Source of the DNA: CAVZGO01 sp963774935
Lineage (GTDB): Bacteria > Chloroflexota > Anaerolineae > Anaerolineales > UBA4823
Direction of reading: 5' to 3'
DNA length: 64,000 nucleotides
Assembly (NCBI GenBank): GCA_963774935.1
Contig: CAVZGO010000003.1
Coordinates: 620,001 to 684,000, forward strand
Shown one piece after another: positions 35,874-44,757 of this stretch (the stretch's first letter is position 1; each line of letters begins with the position of its first letter). The translations under genes and the position numbers were made by a program. Under the pieces are notes generated by a model. The model was not told the origin of the DNA. It ran no database searches and saw only the letters and a list, made by a program, of their open reading frames with translations.

Positions 35874-36841
35874 TTAACGCTCCGCTGTTCGTTTACCATG
35901 TGGACAAAAACGTCATCCATGGACGGTTTCGCTTTCCGCAGCAAGCGTACTTCCATGGACTCTTCCTCGAAGCGGTTGCTCAATGAATTCATGACTCGTT
36001 TTGTACCGAGCGCACCAGGTTGATCTCCATTACTATTAGCAACCGCCAGCCGCAATCGATCTCCCACTGGTCGCCATTCCAGGATGCCAGGCGTCTCTGT
36101 GACAATCTGGCGCATCGCCTTACGAGGCTTGGTTTTCACTTCAACAATCTCAAAGGGCAGCTTCGCAGTCAGTTCCTCAGGAGGTCCCGCAACCAGGAGC
36201 TGCCCTGCGTATAACATACCCACCTGATGGCAGCGTTCCGCCTCATCCATATAAGGAGTGCTTACGATCACAGTAACCCCCTGGTGGACAACCTCAGATA
36301 GGATGACCCACAACTCACGCCGGCTCACCGGATCGACTCCCGTAGATGGCTCATCCAGGATCAAGACTTCCGGGTCGTGTACCAGCGCGCAAGCCAGAGC
36401 CAGCTTTTTCTTCATTCCACCAGAAAGAGCGCCTGCCCGGCGAGTTTGAAAGCGATCCAGTCGGGTGAAGGCAAGCATTTCTGCGATACGTTCCTTTTTA
36501 TGGCTGCCTCGGATATTGTGGATGTCAGCAAAAAAATTCAGGTTTTCGATAACGCTCAAGTCAGGATACAGGCTGAAGTTTTGCGGCATATAACCAATGA
36601 TCCGCCTGACTTTCTCCGCCTTGGAAATGACATCGTAACCCAATACAGAGGCACTGCCGCTGCTTTGCCTGATTACGGTCGCCAGTATCCGCAGGGTCGT
36701 GGTCTTCCCCGCACCATCAGGACCAACGAGACTGTATAACTGACCTTTGGGAATCGATAGATTTAAGTTCGAAACCACCGATTTATCCTTCTGAGAAGGA
36801 TATTGCTTATAGAGATCTCGAATCTCAATGACATTTTCCAT
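35870..36841 (-). CDS. ABC transporter ATP-binding protein
   Basis: This is the first ATPase of the efflux operon, about 323 residues from ATG 36841 (MENVIEIRDL), which has GGAG nine bases upstream. Walker A is SLVGPDGAGKTTTLRIL (Asp replaces the usual Asn), the signature is LSGGMKKKLALA, Walker B is VLILDEPSTGVDP, and the switch region is VSTPYMDEAERC, where Pro replaces the catalytic H-loop histidine seen as TTH in its partner. One competent and one degenerate site would be expected in the heterodimer. The tail PSMDDVFVHMVNEQRS matches the partner. Confidence 0.9.
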   Translation of the reverse strand: MENVIEIRDLYKQYPSQKDKSVVSNLNLSIPKGQLYSLVGPDGAGKTTTLRILATVIRQSSGSASVLGYDVISKAEKVRRIIGYMPQNFSLYPDLSVIENLNFFADIHNIRGSHKKERIAEMLAFTRLDRFQTRRAGALSGGMKKKLALACALVHDPEVLILDEPSTGVDPVSRRELWVILSEVVHQGVTVIVSTPYMDEAERCHQVGMLYAGQLLVAGPPEELTAKLPFEIVEVKTKPRKAMRQIVTETPGILEWRPVGDRLRLAVANSNGDQPGALGTKRVMNSLSNRFEEESMEVRLLRKAKPSMDDVFVHMVNEQRSVK

Positions 36842-36953
36842 ATCACTACGCTCCATTGACCTGGCGGCAACCCACCACCAGGTCATTTTATTTCTCCCTG
36901 TTTTATATCTCGAAGGTGAATAAGAGAACAGGTGCGGTACGCCATCGACCAGT

Positions 36954-36988
36954 ATGACACGTGTCACCCACACGGTGACGCGTGTCAT
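36954..36988. promoter_or_regulatory. large paired palindromic operator between efflux operon and two-component system
   Basis: Two 15-base arms, 36954-36968 and 36974-36988, are inverted copies with one mismatch, separated by CACAC. Each arm itself contains a dyad: TGACACGTGTCA (perfect) and TGACGCGTGTCA. Two dyads about 20 bases apart between divergent genes look like a double operator for a dimeric regulator of TetR or similar type. Confidence 0.65.
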
Positions 36989-37049
36989 GATTTTCCGAGA
37001 GCATGCGGCAGCGATAATTACGACGGAGCTCTTATGTTATGATAAGTAT

Positions 37050-38309
37050 ATGAATACGGCTATCCAACCCGGGTTGCTGCGAATTTTCCGCTACTTTACG
37101 GGGATAGCAATGATGTATTTTGCTACCCTGGTTGTTTTTACTGCCATCCAGGCTGGAGAGAGCGCCAGTTCATCTCAGATGCAGCTCACTCTCAATCTGC
37201 TCACCAATGTAGCGCTTTCCATTTACTTATCCTTATCCTGGCTACACCAAAAATTAAAAGCCTGGTATCTTCCGATCGCATTGATGACCGCCACCATTGT
37301 GCCAGTTTTCAGTAATTTCTTCTATCTGGCTGAGCCAATGGTTAAAGATCTACCATTGTTGATCGTTCGAAGCTGGTTGTTATTTCCTATACTGATTGTT
37401 CCGATGGTATTAATTGCCTGGCAGTATGGGTTTCGCTGGGTTTTGGTTGTAATCGTATTGACAGCCGTGATAGAGCTCCTGGTTCTACTTCCTGTCGTCG
37501 GTGGGATCACTATTGAGACTTTGCCCATCCTGGGCGTTCCATTGATACGCGCTTTCGCCTTTGGCACAGTGGGACATATTGTGGCTCAGTTAGTCAGGAC
37601 ACAGCACACCCAAAGCAAATCACTGATCAAGGCGAATTACCGGCTCAGCCTGCACGCAGAAACCCTTGAACAATTGACCCTCAGCCGGGAACGCAACCGC
37701 CTGGCACGCGAGCTACACGATACCCTGGCTCACACCCTCAGCGGACAGATAGTCAATCTGGAGGCGATCAAGCTGATGGTGCCTGACGAACAGGCTGAGA
37801 TACAGAATATGCTGGACCGCGCCCTCCTGGATACCAGGTCCGGGCTGCACGAAACTCGCCGCGCTTTAAAAGATTTACGCTCCCTTCCTCTCGAAGACTT
37901 AGGACTTGCAATCGCCATCCGTAACCTGGCACTGGAAGCTGCCTCCAGAGCGGACTTCGAGCTGAAACTAAAAATTAATGAAAAAATCCCAGAACTACCC
38001 GCACAGGTAGAACAAAGCATCTATCGCATTGCCCAGGAAAGCCTGGAGAATATCGTCCGCCATTCCGAGGCAACCAAAGTGCTGCTCACATTTGGCGTTG
38101 ACAAGAACCGGCTGCGACTGGAAATTCAGGATAATGGCGTTGGGTCCGATCTCGACAGCATGGATTACGAGAATAGACTGGGCTTACGGGGCATGCAGGA
38201 ACGTGCCGCAGAAATCCAGGGGACGTTTGATGTTTACAGCCTGCCCGATCAAGGAATGACGATCCAATTTTCTATAAAGGTGCCCGATGATCAAGGTGCT
38301 GATCTGTGA
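37050..38309 (+). CDS. sensor histidine kinase, NarL/HisKA_3 type
   Basis: The 419-residue membrane kinase has six likely helices in the first ~170 residues and no large external domain. A coiled linker then leads to the dimerisation/phosphoacceptor helix RNRLARELHDTLAHTLSG with His223. The ATP-binding domain has EALENIVRHS-like AQESLENIVRHSEA, DNGVGSD and GLRGMQERAAE. ATG 37050 is preferred to the ORF opening at 36954, which lies in the palindrome. It overlaps the response regulator gene by 23 bases. The transmembrane sensor may monitor membrane stress or a lipophilic compound exported by the divergent efflux operon. Confidence 0.92.
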   Translation: MNTAIQPGLLRIFRYFTGIAMMYFATLVVFTAIQAGESASSSQMQLTLNLLTNVALSIYLSLSWLHQKLKAWYLPIALMTATIVPVFSNFFYLAEPMVKDLPLLIVRSWLLFPILIVPMVLIAWQYGFRWVLVVIVLTAVIELLVLLPVVGGITIETLPILGVPLIRAFAFGTVGHIVAQLVRTQHTQSKSLIKANYRLSLHAETLEQLTLSRERNRLARELHDTLAHTLSGQIVNLEAIKLMVPDEQAEIQNMLDRALLDTRSGLHETRRALKDLRSLPLEDLGLAIAIRNLALEAASRADFELKLKINEKIPELPAQVEQSIYRIAQESLENIVRHSEATKVLLTFGVDKNRLRLEIQDNGVGSDLDSMDYENRLGLRGMQERAAEIQGTFDVYSLPDQGMTIQFSIKVPDDQGADL

Positions 38310-38940
38310 TGACCAGGTAATCGTTTGCGAGGGTCTGGCAAAAATTTTAAGCTCTGCCCCAGATATTGAAGTCGTAGGTATCGCCCACGATGGCGCTGAA
38401 GCATTGGAGCTAACCGAGTCTTCTCAACCAGATCTCGTGTTAATGGATTTAAAAATGCCGGTGATGAACGGCATTATTGCCACTCGAAAGATACGGGAGA
38501 AATTCCCGCATATTTATGTGCTGATCCTGACGACCTATGACGATGATGAATGGTTATTCGACGCAGTACGCAGCGGAGCTGCCGGCTACTTGTTGAAGGA
38601 TACGCCTCCATCTAATTTAATTGCGTCTATTAAAGGCACCGTGGAAGGGAAAACCTTCCTGGATCCGCAGGTTGCAGGTAAGGTTCTTGAGAGATACACC
38701 AGCCGTCCTGCTCCAAAAGCCTCTCCAACCACCATCCAATTCAGCGAGCGTGAATCGGCTGTCCTCAAGCTGCTGGCACAGGGGTTGAGCAACGTGGATA
38801 TTGCACAGCAATTATTCCTTACCGAAGGGACAGTACGCAATTACACCAGCGATATATTCAAGAAGCTCGGCGTCTCAGATCGCACTCAGGCTGCCATCGC
38901 AGCAATCCGTTATGGGCTTGTGAGTTTTGATGATCTATGA
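38287..38940 (+). CDS. response regulator, NarL/LuxR family
   Basis: The 217-residue partner of the preceding kinase has a receiver domain with Asp54 (VLMDLKMPVMNG), acidic pair ICDD at 8-9 and conserved Lys in YLLKD. The LuxR-type HTH occupies about residues 148-210 (FSERESAVLKLLAQGLSN, then TVRNYTSDIFKKLG). It most likely binds its own divergent region, controlling the efflux operon, although the 12-base dyads there are also compatible with another regulator. Confidence 0.94.
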   Translation: MIKVLICDDQVIVCEGLAKILSSAPDIEVVGIAHDGAEALELTESSQPDLVLMDLKMPVMNGIIATRKIREKFPHIYVLILTTYDDDEWLFDAVRSGAAGYLLKDTPPSNLIASIKGTVEGKTFLDPQVAGKVLERYTSRPAPKASPTTIQFSERESAVLKLLAQGLSNVDIAQQLFLTEGTVRNYTSDIFKKLGVSDRTQAAIAAIRYGLVSFDDL

Positions 38941-38962
38941 GCTGTTGTAAATCGTCTTCGTT

Positions 38963-39988
38963 ATGAATTTAGCGCCCAGGATTCTTCGCGTCGAAACGGG
39001 TTTCATCCCCGAGGCAAGCCGCCAGGCGGATGTACTGGACTACCAGGTTTATGCACACGTGCCTCGAATATGGCGCCGCCTGGAAGAAAAGCTGCGATTA
39101 GATCTCTACCTTTCCTTACGGGCAAAATCGATGTCCAAAGATTTTGATATCATCTGGGCTGGATCCGAAAAAGTCGCTATACCGCTTAGCTTCCTGCGCC
39201 TAAAAAAACCATTGGTTGTCATTGCCCACCATTTAGAATCTGCGCCTAAGGCGCGGCTGGCCCGCGCTACAGGGATTGCGAAAAAATGGGCTGGGATCGG
39301 TTATCTTTCCCAGGAAAGTTATAACTTCCTGGCAAAAGACCTGGGAGTCCCTGAAGATCGCCTGTTCCAATATGAATCGGCAAAATACCTCAGGAAGGTT
39401 CTGCCATCGGATACACCCGGTGATGGCCCAATATTAAGCGCAGGAGTAGCCAAACGGGATTACCTCACCCTGCTCCGAGCATTAGAAGGATTGCCCGGCT
39501 GCGAGACCGAGCTGTTTGTTTCAAGCAAATTCGGTGACAAGCTGGCCGGTCAGGTCAATCACACGATCCCTGAATGGATTCACTTCATGGGTTACCTGCC
39601 GGAAGAAGAGCTGCTAAAGCACTACCAGAAAGCCCGGTTCGTTGTCGTACCGCTCGAGCGCACCAACCATAACGGCGCAGGGATTAACGTAGTCCTCGAA
39701 GCCGCGGCATTCGGGAAAGCAGTCATTGCTACCCATACAGGCGGCATGCCCACATTCGTCAAGCATGGCGAAACCGGGATGCTGGTACCCCCTTCTGATG
39801 TCCAGGCGCTACGCCAGGCAATACAACAGCTATGGGAGCAGCCTGTGCTGGCTCATCGGATGGGGCTGGCAGGTCGAAGGTACATCGAAGCAAATTACAA
39901 TCCAGAAGTGGTCGATGCCAATATTGCAGCTTACCTGAACAGGATATACACACAGTCTCGGGCAGAATCTCGCGAACATTCGAAATGA
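38963..39988 (+). CDS. glycosyltransferase family 1/4-like protein
   Basis: The 341-residue GT-B glycosyltransferase is recognised from its second half: FMGYLPEEELLKHYQKA, then RTNHNGAGINVVLEAAAFG and THTGGMPTFVKHGETGMLV, where the Glu of VLEAAAFGKAV corresponds to the nucleotide-sugar-binding EX7E motif. It has an N-terminal Rossmann half lacking membrane helices. The acceptor is unknown. It begins 22 bases after the response regulator stop and is convergent with the Hsp70-like gene, one base away. Confidence 0.87.
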   Translation: MNLAPRILRVETGFIPEASRQADVLDYQVYAHVPRIWRRLEEKLRLDLYLSLRAKSMSKDFDIIWAGSEKVAIPLSFLRLKKPLVVIAHHLESAPKARLARATGIAKKWAGIGYLSQESYNFLAKDLGVPEDRLFQYESAKYLRKVLPSDTPGDGPILSAGVAKRDYLTLLRALEGLPGCETELFVSSKFGDKLAGQVNHTIPEWIHFMGYLPEEELLKHYQKARFVVVPLERTNHNGAGINVVLEAAAFGKAVIATHTGGMPTFVKHGETGMLVPPSDVQALRQAIQQLWEQPVLAHRMGLAGRRYIEANYNPEVVDANIAAYLNRIYTQSRAESREHSK

Positions 39989-41329
39989 TCAGCCATAATA
40001 AGCGCGGATCGCCAAACCAGCGGTCACACTGCTGAATGCATTGGGCGACTTAACTTTTTCTGCGCCAAAAATCCGCGCCAACATCTGTGTGAATATCGGT
40101 ATATTCGATGACCCGCCTGTTTTAACGACTGCGTCGATATTTTGTGAGCTCAAACCAGACGCGGCAAGGGTATCTAATAACACTCGTTCAATCTGTTCGT
40201 AATACTCAGCAATATCCTGCTCGAACTGTGCCCGGGTATACAATTCCCACAGATCGATATCATCGTTCTGCAGTGCAATGATGGTTGCTCCCTGGCTTGA
40301 AAGGGCGATCTTGGCTGATTCAACCTGGTTATAGAAGGTGAAAGCCAGATCATTAAAAATTAAAGCTTGCAATGTTTCCAGGCGTACCGGTGCAATCCCG
40401 GCTCGAATTGCTTTTCCCAGATGATTCTTGTTTATTGGAGTACTCAATTCCGGCAGCGCCATCCAATCCGGAACTGCTTGAATTAAGTCAAGTATCTCCG
40501 GATTGTGCTGGACAGCACCGAGGCCAAAAAGGGGTAACAGACGTTTTTGGATGATCGCCCGGTCGAAGTCGCTTCCGGCAATATCGATCCCCCCGCTGGC
40601 ATAGATCTCTCGCCTGTGCATGTCTCCCAGGCGCAGAATGGCGATATCCAAAGTACCCCCACCAAAATCGAATACCAGGGCTGTTTCTGCGTCTTTCAGG
40701 CTGGTCTCATAATACAGAGCCGCAGCAACGGGTTCAAGCTCAAACTGGATTTCATCAAAACCAGCCGAGATTGCTGCCCGGTGCAGTATTGCTTCTGCGT
40801 GAGCGTCCTGCTCAGGATCATCCGAGAACTTCACCGGTCTCCCCAGGACGACACCACTGATTTTTTCATCCAGGAAATGTTCAGCGCGCTCTTTCAACAA
40901 GCCGAGATACAGGCTGACCTGATCCTCAACCCGGTAATAGCGATCGAAAATTTGGGTGCCCTTGTAAGCGCTCTGGCTTCCGCTCTTTCGCAGAGCTGTC
41001 TTGATGTACTGCAGCAGCCTTCCTGGCTTGAGCTCATCCTCATAAACAAAGATATCCCGCACGTAATGCAGATCAGCGCCAAAATAATCGATTTCTCCAG
41101 CCCATTTCTTGACATACCTTCTCGGCCGGTTGACATAATTTCTGTAGTACAGCTCGATCGCCTCTTGTCCAATGCTGGTGTCATACTCACGGGTGATATA
41201 CAGGATCGTCTTAACCACCTCAGGAAGCATATTTTTCGGATCAAGCGGCAGCACCTGCACACGCTCGCCATCAAAGACAGCGATGCCGGAATTAGAGGTG
41301 CCAAAGTCCAGTCCTATACGCAAACCCAT
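39989..41329 (-). CDS. Hsp70-like ATPase (DnaK/YegD-type actin fold, no substrate-binding domain)
   Basis: The 446-residue protein has the Hsp70 nucleotide-binding domain only: phosphate 1 IGLDFGTSNSGIAVFDG, phosphate 2 ALVFDFGGGTLDIAIL, and adenosine motif VVKTGGSSNIPIF near the C-terminus. A peptide-binding domain is missing, as in YegD-like proteins. It probably works as an ATP-dependent switch or chaperone of unknown clients. Directly upstream (17 bases) is a gene for a coiled-coil plus GyrA-C-like propeller protein, so the two are likely partners. Confidence 0.88.
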   Translation of the reverse strand: MGLRIGLDFGTSNSGIAVFDGERVQVLPLDPKNMLPEVVKTILYITREYDTSIGQEAIELYYRNYVNRPRRYVKKWAGEIDYFGADLHYVRDIFVYEDELKPGRLLQYIKTALRKSGSQSAYKGTQIFDRYYRVEDQVSLYLGLLKERAEHFLDEKISGVVLGRPVKFSDDPEQDAHAEAILHRAAISAGFDEIQFELEPVAAALYYETSLKDAETALVFDFGGGTLDIAILRLGDMHRREIYASGGIDIAGSDFDRAIIQKRLLPLFGLGAVQHNPEILDLIQAVPDWMALPELSTPINKNHLGKAIRAGIAPVRLETLQALIFNDLAFTFYNQVESAKIALSSQGATIIALQNDDIDLWELYTRAQFEQDIAEYYEQIERVLLDTLAASGLSSQNIDAVVKTGGSSNIPIFTQMLARIFGAEKVKSPNAFSSVTAGLAIRAYYG

Positions 41330-41346
41330 GTGGCTTTCCTGGTGGA

Positions 41347-41712
41347 TTAAGACGAAATATCAGGCGGAGAAAATGTAGACAAAGCCACCATCTCATTGGA
41401 TGCCGAGATCGTGCCCGTATCGAGCAGGTCCTGAACACGCTGCAGTGTCAGTTTGCCTTCCGAGTCAAGAGCAGCGCACCAATCCACCTCACTGGCAGAT
41501 ACCGCCGAGACCACCCGCACCCCTTGCTCCCGCCGGGCAGCCGAGTACAGCGCCTGACCTTTTGAGCGGAATGAGCTGGTCACCTCCAGGCTGGACACCA
41601 CGCGCTGAATGATCTTACCATTCTGTGTCAGGACAAGGATCATGTGTCCGTCATCAGGCAAAAATGCTGATACCAGGTGATCGGTTGCATCCAGCTTCAA
41701 TACTTCCTCCAC
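41347..41712 (-). CDS. C-terminal part of a frameshifted GyrA-C-terminal-like pinwheel protein
   Basis: The 121-residue frame holds the last two blade-like units of the protein begun at 42553 (ILVLTQNGKIIQRVV and CAALDSEGKLTLQRV) and an Asp/Ser-rich tail. The frame break lies in the five-T run at 41727-41731. With one base fewer the junction reads LEIKSLPFAVEEVLKL and the whole protein is about 401 residues. Its start is internal, so this is not a separate gene. Confidence 0.75.
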   Translation of the reverse strand: MEEVLKLDATDHLVSAFLPDDGHMILVLTQNGKIIQRVVSSLEVTSSFRSKGQALYSAARREQGVRVVSAVSASEVDWCAALDSEGKLTLQRVQDLLDTGTISASNEMVALSTFSPPDISS

Positions 41713-42553
41713 CGCGAATGGCAGGCTTTTTAATTTCCAGGCAAACCAGGTATCCCTGCTCGCTGACCAGGGCTATCCGTTGATCATTCTGACATAACAG
41801 CGTCGCGAAGGTTTTATCAGCAGCAAGCTTGATGCTGGTTCCAATATAATGGTTGGCGAAAATCGACTCTGCCATGTTTGCACGGATCTTCTTCACAAAG
41901 CCACGCCGGCTTACCTGTATAAAATGATCCGCTAATGCCAGGCGACCAATGGGAACCAGACACGCCAGGCTCTCTCCCGGCTGGAGGGGAGATGGCAGCC
42001 TTACGCTGCCCCAATCGACCGGCTGTTCACTGTGCAGAACCGCCTGGATCTCTGCAACCGGAATGGTAGCGATCCGCCCAGATGAAAACACCAGCATCAG
42101 CTCCTCACTCGATTTCACACTGGTCAACCGAAGAGCATCAGCCCTACCCGGCGCCAGGTTTTCGAATGTTGATACAACCTTCCCACTGGTGTAATATTCG
42201 GGCTGCAGCTCAAAGCGACAAATCCGTCCGGAGCCGTCAAATACCAGCAGAGATAAAGTCTCTGCCATTGGAAATGGTTGCTCCGCTGATCCACCTGCCA
42301 GGTCGGCTGATGTACCTCCCATGGAAAGCTGGCGCGTGAGCAATTCCAATTGATACTCCAGGTGCGCGATGCGTCGCTCGTACTCTACCACCCGTTTATC
42401 GGTGACCAAAGCGATATTTTCAGCCTGCAGCTCTTCATTTCGAGCGGTAAGCTCCCGCAGCCGGTTGGCGATAAACTTCAAAATGAGCGGTGCAGACTCC
42501 GGTCGCTCGTCAATTTCCTTCAGCCATTCGTCGATTTTTTCGGATGAAATCAT
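41654..42553 (-). CDS. coiled-coil protein with GyrA-C-terminal-like blades, N-terminal part (frameshifted)
   Basis: The protein starts with a helical region and a coiled coil (about residues 28-75), then four blade-like units with the GyrA C-terminal pattern of two strands around a Gly: VFDGSGRICRFEL, LVFSSGRIATIPV, QVSRRGFVKKIRA and LVSEQGYLVCLEI. Two more blades follow in the next frame, making six as in GyrA/ParC pinwheels. The gyrase catalytic domains and the GyrA box are absent. It might wrap or bind DNA, but that is inference. The last ~25 residues of this frame (PAIRGGGSIEAGC) are out-of-frame read-through. TATAAT on the minus strand at 42602-42607 is a possible promoter. Confidence 0.75.
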   Translation of the reverse strand: MISSEKIDEWLKEIDERPESAPLILKFIANRLRELTARNEELQAENIALVTDKRVVEYERRIAHLEYQLELLTRQLSMGGTSADLAGGSAEQPFPMAETLSLLVFDGSGRICRFELQPEYYTSGKVVSTFENLAPGRADALRLTSVKSSEELMLVFSSGRIATIPVAEIQAVLHSEQPVDWGSVRLPSPLQPGESLACLVPIGRLALADHFIQVSRRGFVKKIRANMAESIFANHYIGTSIKLAADKTFATLLCQNDQRIALVSEQGYLVCLEIKKPAIRGGGSIEAGCNRSPGISIFA

Positions 42554-42680
42554 AAGGAATTCTCAATAAGCCTGGCATCACTAATTATTGAGCAAGGTTT
42601 TATTATACCTGTTCCTGATTCGAGCGAATGAAAATAATGATCTAGCCCAATATCTTAAAAACTACTTCAGTGCATGATCG

Positions 42681-42709
42681 TTGACAAATGACAGAACCAA
42701 GGTAATAAT
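42681..42709 (+). promoter_or_regulatory. promoter of the alpha/beta hydrolase gene
   Basis: Perfect TTGACA (42681-42686), a 17-base spacer and AATAAT (42704-42709). The transcription start near 42716 excludes the upstream TTG at 42712 as translation start and favours ATG 42775. Confidence 0.6.
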
Positions 42710-42774
42710 ATTTGGAGCATCCAGAATATATAAACATTGTTCAATCAGTCTTTTCGCTGAGGGTAATTAATCAG

Positions 42775-43677
42775 ATGAATATCTATCAGGAAGCCATGCA
42801 ACCGTATCCAGACCTGGCCAATTACGCCACCAGATTCCATCTCCCTAAGGCAGGTTTGGATCTGTTTGGCTTCCAGGCAGGCGATACCAGTGATCCTCTC
42901 GTGATACTCGTACACGGCTTAGGCGATGATGCAGATACCTGGCGGCATATGATTCCGGAATTGAGCAAGAATTTCCGCGTAATCGCCTTCGATCTTCCCG
43001 GATTTGGACGCAGCGATAAACCGGATGTGACTTACTCAGTTCAATTCTTTCGAGAAGTTATCCTCGAGTTGATTGAGCTAATCGATCGAAAACCGGTCAC
43101 CCTGATCGGTCACTCGCTGGGGGCAATCCTCACCCAGGCAGTAACCCTGTCAGCCCCGCAGGAGATCAAGCAGCTGGTTTTGATCGCGGGCGGAATGGCA
43201 ATGAAATCTCAGAAACTGGATTCTAAAACGTTGTTTTTCTTGATGCCCGGCATCGGCGAATGGCTGTACAATCGGCTCCGCAAAGATCCTCAAGCCGCTT
43301 ATGATACACTGAAGCCCTATTATTCCAGCCTTGAAGATTTACCTAAGGAAGATCGAGATTTTCTCTTTGTTCGAGTCAACCAGCGAGTATGGAATAATGA
43401 CCAACGCAGGGGATATTTTTCTACTTTCAGAAATTTAGCCCGCTGGCTGCCAAAACAACAATCCGATTTAGCAGCTCACTTATCAGGGTTAACTACACCG
43501 ACCTTGATCCTGTGGGGTGAAACAGATCGGATGAACCCGGTGGAAAATGGAAGATACCTGGCACAAATTCAGCCTGATACTCGACTGGAAGTCATCCCAT
43601 CTGCAGCACACAATCTGCACCAGGAGCAGCCAGAGCAGGTGTTAGCAGCGTTACAAAATTTCCTTGACCATTCCTGA
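42775..43677 (+). CDS. alpha/beta hydrolase
   Basis: The 300-residue serine hydrolase has all the parts of the fold: VILVHGLGDDADTWRHM (oxyanion), FDLPGFGRSDKP, the nucleophile elbow LIGHSLGAILTQ, the late Asp in LILWGETDRMNP and the His in IPSAAHNLHQEQP. It resembles esterases and peroxidase-like hydrolases of the MhpC type, and the substrate is unknown. GAGGG stands 11 bases before ATG 42775. It is convergent with the FecE-like gene. Confidence 0.88.
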   Translation: MNIYQEAMQPYPDLANYATRFHLPKAGLDLFGFQAGDTSDPLVILVHGLGDDADTWRHMIPELSKNFRVIAFDLPGFGRSDKPDVTYSVQFFREVILELIELIDRKPVTLIGHSLGAILTQAVTLSAPQEIKQLVLIAGGMAMKSQKLDSKTLFFLMPGIGEWLYNRLRKDPQAAYDTLKPYYSSLEDLPKEDRDFLFVRVNQRVWNNDQRRGYFSTFRNLARWLPKQQSDLAAHLSGLTTPTLILWGETDRMNPVENGRYLAQIQPDTRLEVIPSAAHNLHQEQPEQVLAALQNFLDHS

Positions 43678-43724
43678 GGATGTAAAATCCCCTTCATCAC
43701 ATTGGCATGGTTTTTCTAGTGCCC

Positions 43725-44507
43725 CTACCCTGCTGAACATCTGGGATCACCAGGGGCGTTCCAAATTCTGGATGAACGATCACACTCACGTGAAATCTTG
43801 TAAACCTGTTCTAAATTTTCCACCGTTAATACATGCTGAGGTTCTCCGATTACAAATACCTGTCCTTTTTCCAACAAGGCAACCCGATCAGCATACAAAC
43901 CTGCCTGATTCAGATCATGCAATACCATCAATACAGTCAATTGCCGATCAAAGGCGAGCTCACGCACCAGGTTCAATAAATTTGTCTGGTAGCGAATATC
44001 CAGATGCGTGGTAGGTTCATCCAATAATAGGATTGGCGTATCTTGCGCCAGAGCACGCGCCACTAAAACCCGTTGCTGTTCACCGCCCGACAGCTCTCCC
44101 ACCGGTCGATCAATCAGCTCATCCAACTGGCACTGCTGTAAAGCCAGTCGGGTAAAATGATGATCCTCCTCTGAGATATTACCGAACCAATCTAAATGCG
44201 GTGTTCGTCCCATCAGCACCGCTTGATAAACACTGAACTCACCCGGTAAATTGCGCGCTTGCGGCACGACCGCCAGGATGCGAGCGCGCTCCTGAATGGT
44301 GAGTCCGGTAACCTCTCTTCCGTCAGCCAGGATCTCTCCTGATTTTGGTAGGACCACACCGCTGATAACGCGGATTAAAGTTGTTTTGCCGGCTCCATTC
44401 GGCCCAATTACCGCCAGGATCTCACCCTGCGTTACGGTCAGAGACATATCAGTGATGACCTGGTGTGCACCATAAGCAACGGATAAGTCTTTTAGCTCAA
44501 GCTTCAT
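43725..44507 (-). CDS. ABC transporter ATP-binding protein (iron-siderophore/cobalamin type)
   Basis: The 260-residue ATPase is of the FecE/BtuD class: Walker A AVIGPNGAGKTTLIRVI, the characteristic AVVPQARNLPGEFSVYQAVLMGRTPH (partly quoted) before the signature ELSGGEQQRVLVARALAQ, Walker B ILLLDEPTTHLD, H-loop LHDLNQAG. Such ATPases energise import of metal chelates or vitamin B12. No permease or binding protein lies next to it in the window, so it is either orphaned or serves a system encoded elsewhere. The C-terminal residues after about 245 look unusual. Confidence 0.88.
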   Translation of the reverse strand: MKLELKDLSVAYGAHQVITDMSLTVTQGEILAVIGPNGAGKTTLIRVISGVVLPKSGEILADGREVTGLTIQERARILAVVPQARNLPGEFSVYQAVLMGRTPHLDWFGNISEEDHHFTRLALQQCQLDELIDRPVGELSGGEQQRVLVARALAQDTPILLLDEPTTHLDIRYQTNLLNLVRELAFDRQLTVLMVLHDLNQAGLYADRVALLEKGQVFVIGEPQHVLTVENLEQVYKISRECDRSSRIWNAPGDPRCSAG

Positions 44508-44673
44508 AAAACCACCTCAGAAAATAATTTTCGTGGTTCATAAAATTTTATTATGTAACGGCAACTGACAATCATAACTTAAATAATCGAACAGATCATA
44601 AATATTTATCGTTGCTGGAATCCGTTTATAACCGCATAAATTTAACAAACTGATTCATATACCAAAAATCATG

Positions 44674-44701
44674 TTACACTCAAGAAAATTAAGTGTATAC
44701 T
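44674..44701 (+). promoter_or_regulatory. promoter of the acetate-CoA ligase gene
   Basis: TTACAC (44674-44679), a 16-base spacer, TATACT (44696-44701). A short inverted repeat TACACT/AGTGTA overlaps both elements and might be an operator. The leader is about 50 bases, with GGAGG five bases before ATG 44758. Confidence 0.55.
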
Positions 44702-44757
44702 AAGGTATCACTTTGTGAAAATATACACGAAAATAAAGGATTTTTCTCGGAGGGCGT

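Noticed and set aside
36954..37049. Upstream extension of the histidine kinase gene beginning MTRVTHTVTR
   Set aside because: The extension is a translation of the palindromic operator; the kinase starts more plausibly at 37050.
40547..41350. Long open frame on the plus strand opposite the Hsp70-like gene
   Set aside because: It mirrors a coding gene with clear Hsp70 motifs; no ribosome site or family signal was seen.
41700..41760. Programmed ribosomal frameshifting in the GyrA-like gene
   Set aside because: An A5 run exists, but several other genes here have similar single-base breaks, so an indel is simpler.
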